Origin: Blastocystis hominis
Taxonomy: Eukaryota > Sar > Bigyra > Opalinata > Blastocystidae
Length of the DNA: 64,000 bases
Direction: 5' to 3'
Assembly: GCF_000151665.1 (NCBI RefSeq)
Contig: NW_013171817.1
Span: 558,001-622,000 of the forward strand
This document shows, in pieces, positions 43,820-57,018 of the stretch (the stretch's first letter is position 1; each line of letters begins with the position of its first letter). Under the pieces are notes generated by a model. It searched no databases. It was not told the origin of the DNA and saw only the letters and a program-made list of their open reading frames with translations. The translations under genes and the position numbers were made by a program.

Positions 43820-45000
43820 ATCAGAACCTAAAATCAATACATCAAAAAGCAGGGACTCGATTTTGATTCAGAAATCACACAGTGAATTCGTTTCCCACGA
43901 ATTGACGAGTAAAAGCCATCAGTGGAGAGATATCTGCGGCTTTTATTCATCTCCTAATCCGTTTGTTCAACTTTGTGAATATGGACAACTAATCTTTGAA
44001 TTGCACTGGTTTGAAATTGGCGATTCATGTAATCATATAAATAGATAATAAAACCGATTCCAATAGCTTTTTGTGTTCTATCTTGCTTTTGAAGTGCATG
44101 GTTCACAATTGCAATGCAAATAAAGGATACTAGTCATGTGAATAAAGAAACGTTTTGAAATACACTCTGGGATTGTATTATTGCGGTAGCTGGTACAATT
44201 TGCAGGAGCAATGAGTAATCCCGGTTCTATTCTTTCCTTTCTGTGTCTCTGTTTGTGAATATCCAGTATATCAAAATAGAAACCTAGTGTACTAAGTCAT
44301 TCTTGTTTTTAAGTATGAATGGGGAGAAAATTTCAAGAGAATGCCCTTAAATAGAAGACTGGAATTATACGTACTGGAAGTAACTACATCTGAGTCTGCT
44401 ACAAATGTGAACATATCAAGAAATGAATATTTCTCATTCTGATTTAACATTTATAATAATAATAGTTTCAGAATCAAAAAAACCCTCTAAGGTTTTCCCA
44501 AACGACCTCACCGTTTATCGTATTTTTGTTCAGTGCATTTTCTAAAGGGCGCGTGATCAACAATATATATTGAATAAGTCCCCAACTAGTACAGACACTT
44601 CACACCTGTCTATTCTTGAGAAGGCATAAACACCTACTCAAAGGATAAGAGAATCATAATAATAATGCATGTGTTACTAACATGAATAAGGGAGAAGATC
44701 TTTATAAATTCACACAGACACACATTGTCGCCACCATATATTATATCAATGCTGGAATAAAAAATGATTAATGGTGGGATTCAAATATATAGGATACAAA
44801 ACAAATAAATCTGTAAAACCTTTAGGAGTATCAATTGCGAACCAAAAGAAAATACTACATTGCTTTTATCACACTTAATGATGGTAGCCATGACCCTGAA
44901 AAAACTATTTTTGAAGGAATAGCGTGATGATATTGTATTTAAAATAAAGAGAGTCTAAATTTGATCAAAAGCGAACTTGTATTCAGAAAAAATATCATTC
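43820..45000. other. Gene-free boundary region where base composition changes
   Basis: About 1.2 kb with no supported gene. The left genes have GC-rich third positions; from here rightward the DNA is visibly AT-rich, with short chance frames only. Nothing recognised. Confidence 0.6.
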
Positions 45001-46871
45001 ATGAATCTCCTTTTTCTTATTTCTTATTTTGTATATATGTGCGTATTAATAGTTCGCAGTATCTCGTTGTTGTAACGATTGATTATAGAAACAATTTACT
45101 ATGATGGAGACATCGATAAATTATATATCAATACTCAAAACGAAGAGAAAAGAAAAATACAAAATAACTCTTATTCGGTTGTTTTCCCGAACGATTCTAC
45201 CCTTGAAAACGAGATCGAGCATCCTAATTTTAAAAACGTCATTCAGTACAAAGTGAACAACAATTACAAGATTATCTCAAAGGGTATTTTCGATGAGATC
45301 CATTGGTATACACAACCGTATTACTACAATCGATCTGACTGGTATGGCTGTGTCAAAAATACAATTTAGGGAATCACAGTTTAACAACATTATCAAGACT
45401 ATTCGTGAGGTTTATACTAAAATGTAAAAATAACGGAAACTAGTTCAGAATATAGAGAAAGCGGCAAAAGAATTGATAATACTCAATATCAATTAGATAA
45501 ATACTCCACAGCAAGTGTGAGAGTCGTAAACCATACAGAATGTCCATTTATTGAAGGCCATAACATTTGCCTTAGTAAAGACTACAAATGGACTATATTT
45601 TTAAAACAGGGAACGTTAGATATTCACAGTTTGGTTCCAGGAAGTATGAATTTTGCAGACCTTATTTCGAGGTTTCGTCACAACTCATTCCGTCAATATA
45701 GTGAATAAAAGAATTCCGCAGAACGTTCAGTGGATTGATAGCGGAGTTTATTTTGTTTCCCAGCCTCGAAGAAATAATCATCTAGGACACTTTATTGAAG
45801 GAATTAATCAAGCTTTGCTTGTACTTCGCTTTCCATCATTGTATCCAAAATTTACTAATTGGTATATTCCCAAATTTGGTTATAAGGAATTTGAATGGAC
45901 TAAAATATATTTACGGCTGTTACACAATCTATTTCCTGATGATTTTAAACCAACTTTACAGCTCGCGAATAGTATTTCTTTGAACAAAGTAACATGTTTC
46001 AGATCAGCTGTAAAACACTTAATTTGGATGATTAACTATAGATATTAATGGATCGATGTATTTTTGCTGGGGGATGGTCGTATTGGCCAGGATTTTTCGC
46101 TCAAGATGTTATGAGAGCATCATCATATAAGCATATAAATATTACATCAAGAAAGAATAACCCAGGGGAGTTCCATCTAATTATCATAGATAGAAATGAT
46201 AACAGAGGTTTTGCCCTACACAAAAAATGGAAGTCAATAATACAAACATATTATCCAGTAATGGAATTGAGCCAATTGATATTTAGGTAATAGATATTTC
46301 CTATCACCTTATGGACAATCTATCATTCCGAGATCAAGTACTATTGTTTTACACCGCAGATATCGTGCTATCCACGCATGGCTGTGCTTTAACAAATCTT
46401 ATGTTTTCCACCCCACATACGGTGGCAATTGAATGCCACCCTCCCTACTACTTTGAACCAAGTTACATGACAATTACCATGATTTCACGAGTTCACTACA
46501 TTCAAGTAACTACTTTCTATCCACATCAAATGTCCAATAATCGATGGAGAGAAGCTGAATTAGCCTATTACAATGGTTATTTCTTTCCAAATAAGAAACT
46601 GCTTCACAAAAGGTATGTCTATGATAGTGTGAATCCTCCTCTCTTCAAAGTGTTAACAGCAATAAAAGATGCAACTGAATACCTAAGGCGTTGGCGTTTT
46701 ATATATAATACGAACTATAAATGGTCACCCATCTTTCCCTTTACTTTTTGTTTATCACACTTTGCGCTTTTTCGGAGGAAACAAAGCAAACATAATTCCA
46801 CTACATTATTATTGTTACTTAGAATCTATGAAGTCCAAAATATTATAACTATTGTGATTCATCCGCCGTAG
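45001..46871 (+). CDS. GT61-family glycosyltransferase (type II membrane protein)
   Basis: Golgi-type glycosyltransferase of the GT61 (DUF563) family, which adds xylose, GlcNAc or arabinose to glycans in other eukaryotes; the donor here is unknown. N-terminal anchor MNLLFLISYFVYMCVLIV. Family motifs: RRNNHLGHFIEGINQALL, FAGGWSYWPGFFAQD, LSFRDQVLLFYTADIVLSTH with GCALTNLMF, and the HPPYYFEPSY stretch. Introns of 30, 28, 20, 40, 32 and 29 nt are inferred; the 20- and 40-nt ones are the least certain. The gene looks intact. The tail after about 46740 is less conserved, so the true end may be earlier than the TAG at 46869. Confidence 0.75.
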
Positions 46872-47365
46872 AGTGATCTAATAATTCCATCGTTTACCCA
46901 GAAAAGATCAAACTTATTTGATTCGATTGTTTACAATATTAGTATCATCTCAATAAGCTACTAGTTATATACTTATTTGTATTACCGTTTAAAATGCTTC
47001 ATCTGTATATTACCATTTTCATAGCTAGACAAATATTGGCGTTTAAAATTACCTTTATTGTAAAAACTAAAAATAGTGAATATCTTTGATAGAGAATTCC
47101 AACCATTTACTTCATTAAAAATAATAATTAGTTATTATACATCAGTTTGAAGTTTATGTCATATAATAAAATGAAAATGTATACTACTCAAATTAGATAA
47201 ATGTATATCATATTGTTTATATATCTGTGTGCTGTCAGCTAAAACAATTTATAAAATAAATAATCAAAACGTTCCTTTGCTTAGTGCTGTTTTCCATTTA
47301 TTGTTTATTATTCATTTTCATACCTGTTTTTATTATTATAGCCTTATTCTTAATTCATCTCTAAT
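46872..47365. other. AT-rich intergenic region
   Basis: About 490 bp of AT-rich DNA, no gene or RNA recognised. Confidence 0.5.
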
Positions 47366-48878
47366 ATGTTAAAGTATTTGCTTGTCAGTTTGCTATGCTC
47401 TTATCTATTTTATTGCTATGTTGTATTATACGATACAGAATATGACTATTCAATACAGTATATAGGAGCAAAGCAATCAAATACAACGCCCATAAAATCT
47501 AGAATGTTAAAAAAAGTACTGTCTATCAATACGAACATCTCACAAGGATCTCATATGCAGAAGAACAATATTAGTTCAACAAATCAGAACTCATATGAAG
47601 CTCCGATGGTTTATACAACCGTTGAATCACTAATAAAAAAGCGTGCCATGAATAAGACTATCATTCTTTACTGTACAGATAATTCATATATTGACCTATT
47701 TTTGAATGGATATTATGCCAGTCAGTTATGGAAATATGAGAATCTGGCAGTTACTTGCTTTGATAGACTTTGCTACCAAAAACTTTACAAGCTGAATATT
47801 CCTGTGGCTCTTCTCAATGTGGAAAGTGATACGTCTGTTGACATTACAAAAGCTGCTATATGCCATACTAAGGCGTTCCATAACAAGGTGCATTACAAAC
47901 TGGTATTGTGGCAAATTGTAATAAATATGAATATTCAAATACTGTACGTTGATTCCGATGTAATATTACTTCAAAATCCTTTATTCTATCTAAATTCTTT
48001 TACTGGATATGACATTATTGCCCAACGTGACGGAGAGCTATGTTCTGGATTTATGTATATGTATCCTACAAGGAATACAAAATTGGCAGTAGAAAGATCA
48101 ATTAAAATACGACCTAAGCTGCCAGATGCCAATGATCAAGACGCGCTTATTGCCGCCTTTAGAACGATCCGTGATTTTCGCTTGAAATTACTACCATTTG
48201 ATACTGTTCCATCTGGTGAAGTGTTTTTCAAATCTCATCATTATTACTGGGATCCAATCAGTCCAAAGCAGTTGACTATTCATAACAACTACATCCATGG
48301 TTTGGAAAACAAACTATATAGATTTAAAGAGATTAAGATGTATAAACTGGATAGAAATCGAGAATATAGCAATCCATTAGCCAAGTATTTGACAATTGAA
48401 ATATGGAGTAGGTACATACATATAATTAGAATCTAGATTACAAATCTGAATTAAAAAACGCTATAAAGCTTGCTAAAAGACTTAAGAGAATACTAGTAAT
48501 TCCACCATTTAAGTATCGAATGAATAGCCACTTTTCCACATTATTCGATATTTTTGGCAGTGATGGTAGCAATGCCATTGTGAGTAAATATAAAAACGTA
48601 ATTAGGGAATCTGTAGGTAATATGAAGGGTATAATTACTAGGTATTCTTTACAAACGAACTAGTACCACACTCAATCGTGCTTCAAGATCGAATGGAAAA
48701 CGTCATTTCATTCAAAAAGCCATGCAAAGATAATACAATTCTTCACAGTGAATTTCCACCACGAGCGAATAATCAAAACCACTTGGAATGTCAAAAATGT
48801 CATGGTTCCATTTCCAATTGTGCCTATAACTACTTTAAGCATTCAAACAAATCTGTAGTAAAGCTCTATTCATTATAA
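47366..48878 (+). CDS. GT77-like glycosyltransferase (type II membrane protein)
   Basis: Nucleotide-diphospho-sugar transferase. Signal anchor MLKYLLVSLLCSYLFYCYVV. A stem with Asn-rich sequence leads to the catalytic fold: IILYCTDNSYIDLFLNGYYA, KLVLWQIVINMNIQILYVDS with the DSD metal motif, DVILLQNPLFYL, ELCSGFMYMYPTRN, DANDQDALI and HNNYIHGLENKLYRFKE, all in the order of the GT77 fold. Two 29-nt introns (after the EIWS region, and before VFFTNELVPHSIVLQDR) extend the protein to a Cys-containing C-terminus and the TAA at 48876. Acceptor and sugar cannot be told from the sequence. Confidence 0.75.
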
Positions 48879-49936
48879 ATTAATTTTTGTTAAAAGCAGT
48901 ATATCTATATGTTCGATGAAGTCACAAATTTCAACACTATCGCCCCATTGTATATCTGTATGATTTATGACTGTATTATTATCCACTTAAAATGTATTCC
49001 TATTGTTTCACAACCATAATAGTTTGCTCCTAATTTTGAAAAATTACGGACTCCACATTATATTTTACGGCTTGTTGTAAAATCGTCCTCAATCATTGTA
49101 GTTCATAGGAAAAAGGTTACTAGATTGCAAACTAGTATATTATATAATTGTTCTTAGGTTATGCTATAGTTATCACGTGATATGATTTATGTCTGGACTA
49201 TATAATGTTGAAATGAGAAATAACAAAGAATATAAGAGGAAATCAGCAGTACGAATGATTTAGTAACAGTCTCCCTACATGGATTGATGTTAAGTCATAT
49301 TGGAAATAATAACTGTAAGCTATTATGCTCTAAGAAGGCAAGTCATCATAAATAAAGAATTTCTCGAAGAATGGGAATGTAAAAATAACTATTATCTAAA
49401 TTATTTAGTGAATAATGTGAGTGTTAGTTTTTATTTATATGAGAGATGTATGATTGGAAGCAAACTACTATCCAAACAAGCAATAAGTGAGAGAATAGTG
49501 AATGAAAATGATAGGATAATACTTGATGTGAATATATATAATCAGGTATACTTATATATGTGATGTAGAAATATATTGTATGCAAAAACAATAATGCAAG
49601 ATACTCCTATATATGTGGAAACTACTAAAGATGAAATATCGGACAAAAGATTATTCATTTGATGAAATTGCTGACAAAAATACTTTAACTCAGTTGATAT
49701 ATAAATCTTGCATATAATTGTTTAGAAAATGAGTTGAGTCACTATGCTATATTATAAATAGCAATGTTAATTAGCTATCATTCATATTTATCTAAACAAC
49801 CACATAATATAACTATTGCATATCAAAAAATCTCTCTTTACAGATCGATAATATTTGTTGATTCTCAACATACTACACTGTAATACAAAAAGAATGCATA
49901 TCTCCAAAATGAATCGAAATGATACATCGCGTAAAA
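48879..49936. other. AT-rich intergenic region with a small doubtful frame
   Basis: About 1 kb of AT-rich DNA. A frame of 87 codons at 49300-49563 has no ATG at its start and no recognisable features, so I do not call it. Nothing else seen. Confidence 0.5.
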
Positions 49937-49948
49937 AACAAACAAACA
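49937..49948 (-). terminator. Double poly(A) octamer (TGTTTGTTTGTT)
   Basis: Two overlapping octamers directly after the TGA of the GT49 gene. The downstream one leaves the full TGA in the mRNA if cleavage is 4 nt upstream; the upstream one would not. Confidence 0.7.
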
Positions 49949-49949
49949 A

Positions 49950-51712
49950 TCAGTCCTGTTCATCTGGTATTGGTTCATAATAACTATTCTGTATGTCTGT
50001 ACAAATGGGAAAGTGCGGCTTTCCTCCAAAATCTCTCTCCAACCTACTCAAAATACTTTTATAAACATTCTCCATTTTCACCATCACTTCCTCATGTAAA
50101 TAATCCGTTTTAAATTTCGAACTACTTTATATGATTCTCAATTCCCTACAACGGATGTGGATAATCCATCGCAAACGCATTATTCAGAATCATCATGTCA
50201 TAATTTCGCTGTCGGAATTCCTCGATTAGTGCCACTTTGTCGTACCCATAATCCATAAAACGACTATCAAACAGTGGCGTTTTTGGTGTGTGTTTCACCA
50301 TCACATACGGCTCCATCATATCCGTAATGAAACATTTGATCCGCGACACACGTGTTCTCGTGAAATACCATTCCGGCATCACATAATACTATTCCTCACC
50401 TTTTCATCTCGCATGTACATGCGTTCGTATCTTATCTTTCGAGGAAGTGCATAACTGACTATTTACACACATCATCAATTCTTTTTTATTCGATGGTTGA
50501 ATCGCACTCGCTCTATACTAACATGTCATTAAAACACGAACAGATGAGCGCAGGATTCTACGCTGTTGCAATAGCTCAATAAACCGAGAGTGAAGAAAAT
50601 CGGAAGGATCACAAGCACATCATCGGCTTCGTAGAGGAATCGTGGGAGATGAGTTAATTCATAGTATGCATTTGCTGTGTGGAATTCATAATAGGATTTT
50701 TACTGGTCAGGTGGAGATCAATGTCCATGACGATGTAGTGCGAAGTTTTAACGTTGCTGATTCCGAACGAGCGCATGGCGTTCATGGGGTAATGACCGTA
50801 TTCGGGTCGGGAAGGACCGACAAGATAAAGTAAAATAGTGAGACGCTTAGGAAGGTAATGATCGCGAATGTATGCAAGACATTCAGATTCGAGATCTAAC
50901 GTTCCCATAATGACTAGGATAATGTTTCTGTGGAGTGAGAAAAATAGAAGTGGAAAATACCCGTGAAAGCGGTAAAGAAGTTCGGGAATGGTAAATAGCC
51001 TATTGAGACCAAAGATCGAATAGATGGCTGTAACGTCGTATTTAGTATTATTCTTAGGCGGATAATGAGCTATTCTTTACAAAAGCAATAAAAAAGAAAT
51101 ACGATTTTCTACAGTATAGATTTCGTTTGTTTCGGTGTTGCCAATGAATTTACGAATAAGCAAATCATTTACGGCATTTTTCTTGAAGAATGTGTAATTT
51201 GTATTTGCCTTGCATCCCTCACATACTGTACCGACTGGAGTGTATCGCAAAGAGTTGAAATACGCAGTTGTCTCTTTTGTATTGTTTCTTTTAAGAATCT
51301 TAGAGACTTTTGGCATGAATGAACATGGAGAAAACGGGGATGCATTTGTGCATTTGCTTGTTACATATTTCTTTAGTTGAGCATCTCTTCTCTTCAGCAG
51401 CTTTGCATTCATCTTAATGGCATGCGACTTAGAGACAAATTCCTGATCGCCATGAGCATTAGGATTCTGCCTTCGAGGAATTTTAATTGTCTTATTCACA
51501 GATTGAACTATCCTCGGAGTTGTCTGAATTGCTTTTTGCCATTTGAAAGAAATCTCATTTGTACCATTCGTATTATTGAATGATGTCATAGGTATTCTTG
51601 TAGGAATATTTGTAAACAATTCCATAAAATCTGTGTAAACCATCGATCGTGCTCGAATATTAATAAGAGCAATGTTTAAATATAGAAAAACAAAACTGAT
51701 TGAAATATACAT
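49950..51712 (-). CDS. GT49/LARGE-like glycosyltransferase, copy A
   Basis: Type II Golgi transferase of the GT49 family (LARGE C-terminal domain and B4GAT1, which add glucuronic acid or build GlcA-Xyl repeats). Anchor MYISISFVFLYLNIALINI. Catalytic parts: KYDVTAIYSIFGLNRLFTIP, NIILVIMGTLDLESECLAYI, SHYIVMDIDLHL (DxD), THLPRFLYEADDVLVILPIF, EWYFTRTRVSRIKCFITDMM, EPYVMVKHTPKTPLFDSRFM, DYGYDKVALIEEFR and LNNAFAMDYPHP. Introns include 29, 24, 53, 30 and 28 nt. After the last one comes KPHFPICTDIQNSYYEPIPD, which matches copy B. Intact; same intron layout as the copy at 55357-57018. Confidence 0.8.
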
Positions 51713-53209
51713 TTCTAAAAAACAAATAATCAAATAATGTGGATAGGGACCATGGTGAACTATTTATATAGCTCAGGAAACCATTAAAAGTGCAATATTC
51801 TAAATAAATAATTATGATAAAATCATAAATTGCAAAACTATTTCTTTAAGACTACTGAGTGGTAGCATGCATGAAAAAGAAGCATCGGTAATTATTGGTA
51901 TTAATGTCTATAGATACACTTTTCATCGACTTTATAGAATTACTTCCGATTAATAATCTAAATAATACTATCAATAATACTATGAATGGAGAGACCGCGA
52001 AACTGGATATACTTTTAATATATATTACTCATATTGAAAAAAAGCCTAAGCAGAATTTATGGTAATAACATTATTCTCACTATTATGCATTTTAACAATA
52101 TAATAGGTTGTGTTGCTATTATTCATGCCTTTAGTAGCCACTGAATGATTCGTTTACTTCAGGAAAGCATGGTTGCCAATCATAGTGTTTCTTTCGTTGT
52201 TGTCTCTATCAAGTGTACCATGGTTATTTAGTTTACACTTATATCAGTTGTTAACAGTATTTTTCTTCAACTTCACAACCTAATAGAATTGATTGTTTAT
52301 ATATTTGATTTAAATGCTCCAGTATTTCTGTGTAATAGTTTCAGTAGCACGAGCTTATCCAATTGCAATAAGGCTCAACATAAACATAATATTATAATAC
52401 TGTATAGTTAGCTAAAACCAAAATAATACCCATCCTTACGTTTTGTATTGTTAGACATTCCCACATAAAATATCAATACTCATTATTTTCTATTATTTAA
52501 TAAACGAAATACATTTTTCTTTTTCCTCTAATGTTTAAAATAGTTTTTACAGACACATGTATTGATTGTCCTAAATTTGTTTTCATTATTTGTTTTTTGT
52601 GAATAGCATTTTAATCTATCAGATTGAAAAGGTATTTATTCAATAAACTACGCTTTTCGTATCATACAGACTTTTCAATTTTATGTGATAACAATTCAAA
52701 TTGACAATCTGACATTATCTACTTATTTCACTACATTGATTAATGGTAATCATTTATTCAATAGAAATACTTGCGCAAAACCAAAAAAATACCATTTAAT
52801 AATACACATAGTTTTAAAATTCAGATTATACTATGATGTATGTTATTCATTATTAAAACTATTTTTTTGGCTATAAATATTATGTACGTATGTCAGTCTA
52901 TCTAATTTTATTTTGTCGCAAGAAAAATCTCATGTGAAACTGAATAACCAAATTGATCTCAACATCAGTAAAACGAATAAAGTAATCTCTAATTCATCAG
53001 TTACCACCAGCGTTATTCCTCATACTAACAAAACAATAATCCCGAATTGTATCACTGTGTCTCTCTATTCTCCATAATATGCGAATTTAACGGCATATTT
53101 GCGATACAAAAAAAGAAGAAAAAATGAATTCTTTAGCCTTAACCACCCGCTAAAGTGGCTAACAACTTGCGTTCGATCAGAGGATTAATGATGATTTCCA
53201 TGGCAAATA
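51713..53209. other. AT-rich intergenic region
   Basis: About 1.5 kb, very AT-rich. Short frames only (such as one of 63 codons at 52685). A stretch near 53135-53180 has higher GC and could be an upstream exon of the next gene, but I cannot join it. Confidence 0.5.
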
Positions 53210-53960
53210 ATGCTAATTTCTGTATTAAATACCTTGATTTCTTTACTATTATGGAGGATTCCTTTGGCTTTCTTTCATATCCCAGTAATAAAGAATACAT
53301 TACAGCGGAACCATGATTATGCTGTTAATTGGGCAAAAAAGAGTGAATGCAATTTCTTAATTTCTCATAGTTTGGAAATACAAACTAGTGATGATTTATC
53401 ATTATTATTTCATAAATGCAGAAACTTCATTAATGAAATTACAGCTAATACTTTACAGAAAATCACGGTCATTATATCAGTATTTAAAAATATATTTAAA
53501 CCAAAGAGATATTTTGTTGATTATGTCGAAGAAGTATTAGCAAAGATGCAAGGTATAAAGGTCGGAGTACAGTTAAGATTTGGGGGAAAAACAGCTGTTT
53601 CTTAAAAAAGAGTAATTCTAAAATCCTAATCATATTAATTTTACTATATCAATCAAATTCTAAATGTTACATCAAGATAAATACTCGATATAGATTGTTT
53701 TTATCTACTGATTCTCCATCAATCAAGAAAACTTTATCTCCATTGAACACAACACTGGCAACAGCCGAAAAATACTCTATTGGACATACAAATAGATGCA
53801 AGTTGCATTTTTCGCAAAGAGCTATCACGGATATATACATTTTGTCTCGTTGTGATATATATATCTACATTCTCAAGGTAGTAACTATAGATCATTTGCT
53901 AGTGCAGTATCTGTGACAAGAGCTGATTACCTAATACAAATTAGGAAATCATGTATTTGA
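53210..53960 (+). CDS. Fucosyltransferase-like protein, probably incomplete
   Basis: Contains VGVQLRFGGKT (compare the IQLRMGG motif of the GT37-like genes at the right end), RLFLSTDSPSIKKTLSPLNT (compare IASDS) and AITDIYILSRCDIYI (compare AVADLYILSKS). So the second half of a GT37/GT11-type fucosyltransferase fold is present. The first half with the GLGNRLQ motif is not visible upstream. The intron between 53606 and about 53690 and the end near 53960 (VTRADYLIQIRKSCI) are guesses. It could be a pseudogene or a divergent short member. Confidence 0.45.
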
Positions 53961-55356
53961 TTTTACGTTCAATGGCATATAGTATGAGAAAGTAAATTAC
54001 TACATAGGTACGACGGCTATTGACTGATTGTAATACTATTACATATCAAAGTACTAGATAAACAGTATTGCGATAACAGTAAAAATCATACAATAATACA
54101 TATTACGTTCCTTAAATTATAAACATAAATATTTGAACAAGAAATACATAAAATAGACAAAATACTCTGTATTTATTATTTAATTTAGTATAAAGAGATT
54201 GCATAAATGAATGTAACAATATGTCGAGTTCATCGATGTCAATCCGTTACACACACAAATTCATAGAACTATTTATTTTGTTTCCTATTTTTCCTAAACC
54301 TTTTTCCTGAACGTATTTCCGTTTACTGTAATATATTTATGAGAAAACGTTTATATCAACGATTATCTCTTGGATATTTTATATAGTGTCCTTATCTCTG
54401 TAATATCACTTACACATTTTTGTAATATAGCATTAGTACTCATAGCCGTTTTGAAATATAGCTTGCTAAATCAAGAAATAGGATCACGAATGTGAAATAG
54501 TATATTTCATGATATTCAAAATCATGTGGATTATGTTTTATAAAATAGGTCACGTGTTTTTATATGTTCAATTAAAGTAGTTATTATTCAAAATATGGGG
54601 GAAAATGAAAACTTCATAATAATTTAAGTACATATAGGCTTTACTGTCTAAAATCTATCCTTCTCAACATCAATGAATGATACACTATAATCTATAGATA
54701 TGAGTCATTCATCTATGGAAGTGATTAGCACTATTATCTAGATATTGCTTTCACATATCAAAGCCAGAAAGATGAGAGTGTTAGTCTCCAAATCAATGCT
54801 CTTTCGACTTAATCTTTTGCAACACCTAATAATGATAAGGCAGCAGTTTTTTAACATTCCCCTAACTTGTACTTATAGCAATAGTTTTTCCAGAACGAAA
54901 TGAAACATAAATATGAATCATAGCATATCTATAATGATTCTATTCAACTGCCTTACTATAGTATAAAATATTATATTCCAAATATGAGCCAAAGATCCTC
55001 TAGATAATATAGTCTATCACAATTGTAGTAAAGACATTGAAAATACTTATAATTCTCATTTATTTAATACATGTGATATCAGTACTTGCCTACTACCCTA
55101 AATAATGCATAAAATTGAACATCAGAAATAGGGAACAGCAATTATAGATAATTCCTATTGTCAGATCGACTTCCCATTGTGTAGCACTCATATGGATTGT
55201 TACTATACACGCTAAACTGACTATATTCCTATTCTCTCAATAATCCAACTGCCGAAAGCATTTGACAGATTCAACTTATTTATAATCACTTATATTTAAT
55301 CATTTCAATTACTTTATGTTTTTTGTATTCCTGAAAATTGTTTGATTCTTATTAAT
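53961..55356. other. AT-rich intergenic region
   Basis: About 1.4 kb of AT-rich DNA. No gene, RNA or repeat recognised. Confidence 0.55.
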
Positions 55357-57018
55357 ATGATATTATATCTCTTTGTTCTTTTATGTACATATTGCTTTTT
55401 GTTACTAAAAACCTATCGACTCCACATTATAAGAAAGGACTACTCTTATATTTCTAAGATAGGAATACGCTGTGGTAGTCCTATTTCAATGTGGAATAGA
55501 TATTATTTGCATAATCAAAGTGAGGTAATCAATGGACCAGTAGTTGACTCAGTCGATGAAGAACATGTTCAAGATCATTATGCATATCTACTTCAGGCAA
55601 GAGAAAAGAGCTTTGAAAATGTATTTATGAAGCAATCTAATTCTAGACTATCGAAGATGTACAACATGTATGCTATCAAAGTGAATGATATTCTGCAACA
55701 AAAGAATAACACATTCTTGGCCAAACAATATCATTCTTTGCGGTATATATCTTCGGGTAACGTTTGTGATGGATGCTATCTCAAGCAAAATATAAAGACG
55801 TTTACCAAAACTCCGAAGAATGAACAGATTCTGAGAAAGTTTGTAGGTAATAAAGAAACACTGGAAATATATATGCCACATAAACGTAACAACGAACCAA
55901 ATGTGTAAAATCTAGCGTATTATCCTAAACATATCAAGAAGTATGATGTCACCTCAATCTATGTTATCTATGGAAGAAATCGTTTCTTCACGATTCCCGA
56001 GCTACTTTACAGAAACAGGGGGTAATGACTATGAATCGTATTGATAATAGACACATCATATTAGTAGTCATGGATACAACTGACACAGAACGATCCTATT
56101 TAACCTACATTAGAAATCACTATCTGCCATCTCGTTTAACTCTATTGTTATATCTTGTTCAACAGAATCATAAGTATTATGATCATTTCCCAGTGAACTA
56201 TTTACGTTCATTGGGTATTAGCAATGTGAATACATCTCATTACATTGTGATGGATATGGATTTACATTTGTCAAGTATGAATAATGGGAGTGATTTAGTA
56301 CTAGTGAATGCATATCATGAAATGACTAACCTTCCTCGCTTTATATACGAAAGCAATAATTCAGCCGTAATTCTTCCAGTATTTTTCATCAACAACATTT
56401 TAGCCAATTGTAATAGCACTACTTCCTGTGCTTACTTGTCAGAACTAAGGATTGGATTAAGTGTAGGGCAAGTGCACTTCACCCATCAAATAAACTGGAG
56501 TTAATTATGTGCATTCATCACAAGCTTTGCACATCTGAAAAGAATATGATAAGAACTCATGTAAGGAATCGTTTTGCATACTGAAACATAGCATTATGTT
56601 ATGCCAGAATGGTATTTCACACGAACAAAAGTCTCTCGTATAAAATGTTTCATTGCCGACATGATGGAGCCCTATGTGATTGTGAAACATTCCCCTTCCA
56701 CCCCAATGTATGACAGCCGATTTATTGATTATGGATTTAACAAAATGTCATTCATTGAAAAATTGAGACAAATGAACTTTCAGATGTATATCTTAAACAA
56801 TGCATTTGCTATTGATTATCCTCATCCAATGTAAGAGTCTGAACTGTTTTACATTCAGATCGCCTTTTAGAAAAGCGTATTTAGCACATATAAAGACAAC
56901 ACGCAACCTTTACAAACAAGTACTGTTGGAACTAGGAAACAAATACAACAAAACACCTCATTTTCCAATTTGCACGGAGAAACAGAGCAATTACTATATT
57001 GAGATTCCAAATGAGTAA
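55357..57018 (+). CDS. GT49/LARGE-like glycosyltransferase, copy B
   Basis: Paralogue of the minus-strand gene at 49950-51712, facing the opposite way. Anchor MILYLFVLLCTYCFLLL. Matching segments: KQYHSLRYISSGNVCDGCYL, YVIYGRNRFFTIPELLYRNR, HIILVVMDTTDTERSYLTYI, SHYIVMDMDLHLSSM (DxD), TNLPRFIYESNNSAVILPVF, MPEWYFTRTKVSRIKCFIAD, EPYVIVKHSPSTPMYDSRFI and the tail KTPHFPICTEKQSNYYIEIP. Introns of 30, 29, 24, 53, 31 and 28 nt are inferred; the 24- and 53-nt ones are exactly the same length as in copy A, although the intron sequences have diverged. Intact, TAA at 57016. Confidence 0.8.

Noticed and set aside
49300-49563. Frame of 87 codons in an AT-rich spacer
   Set aside because: No ATG at its start, no family, no octamer; length expected by chance here.
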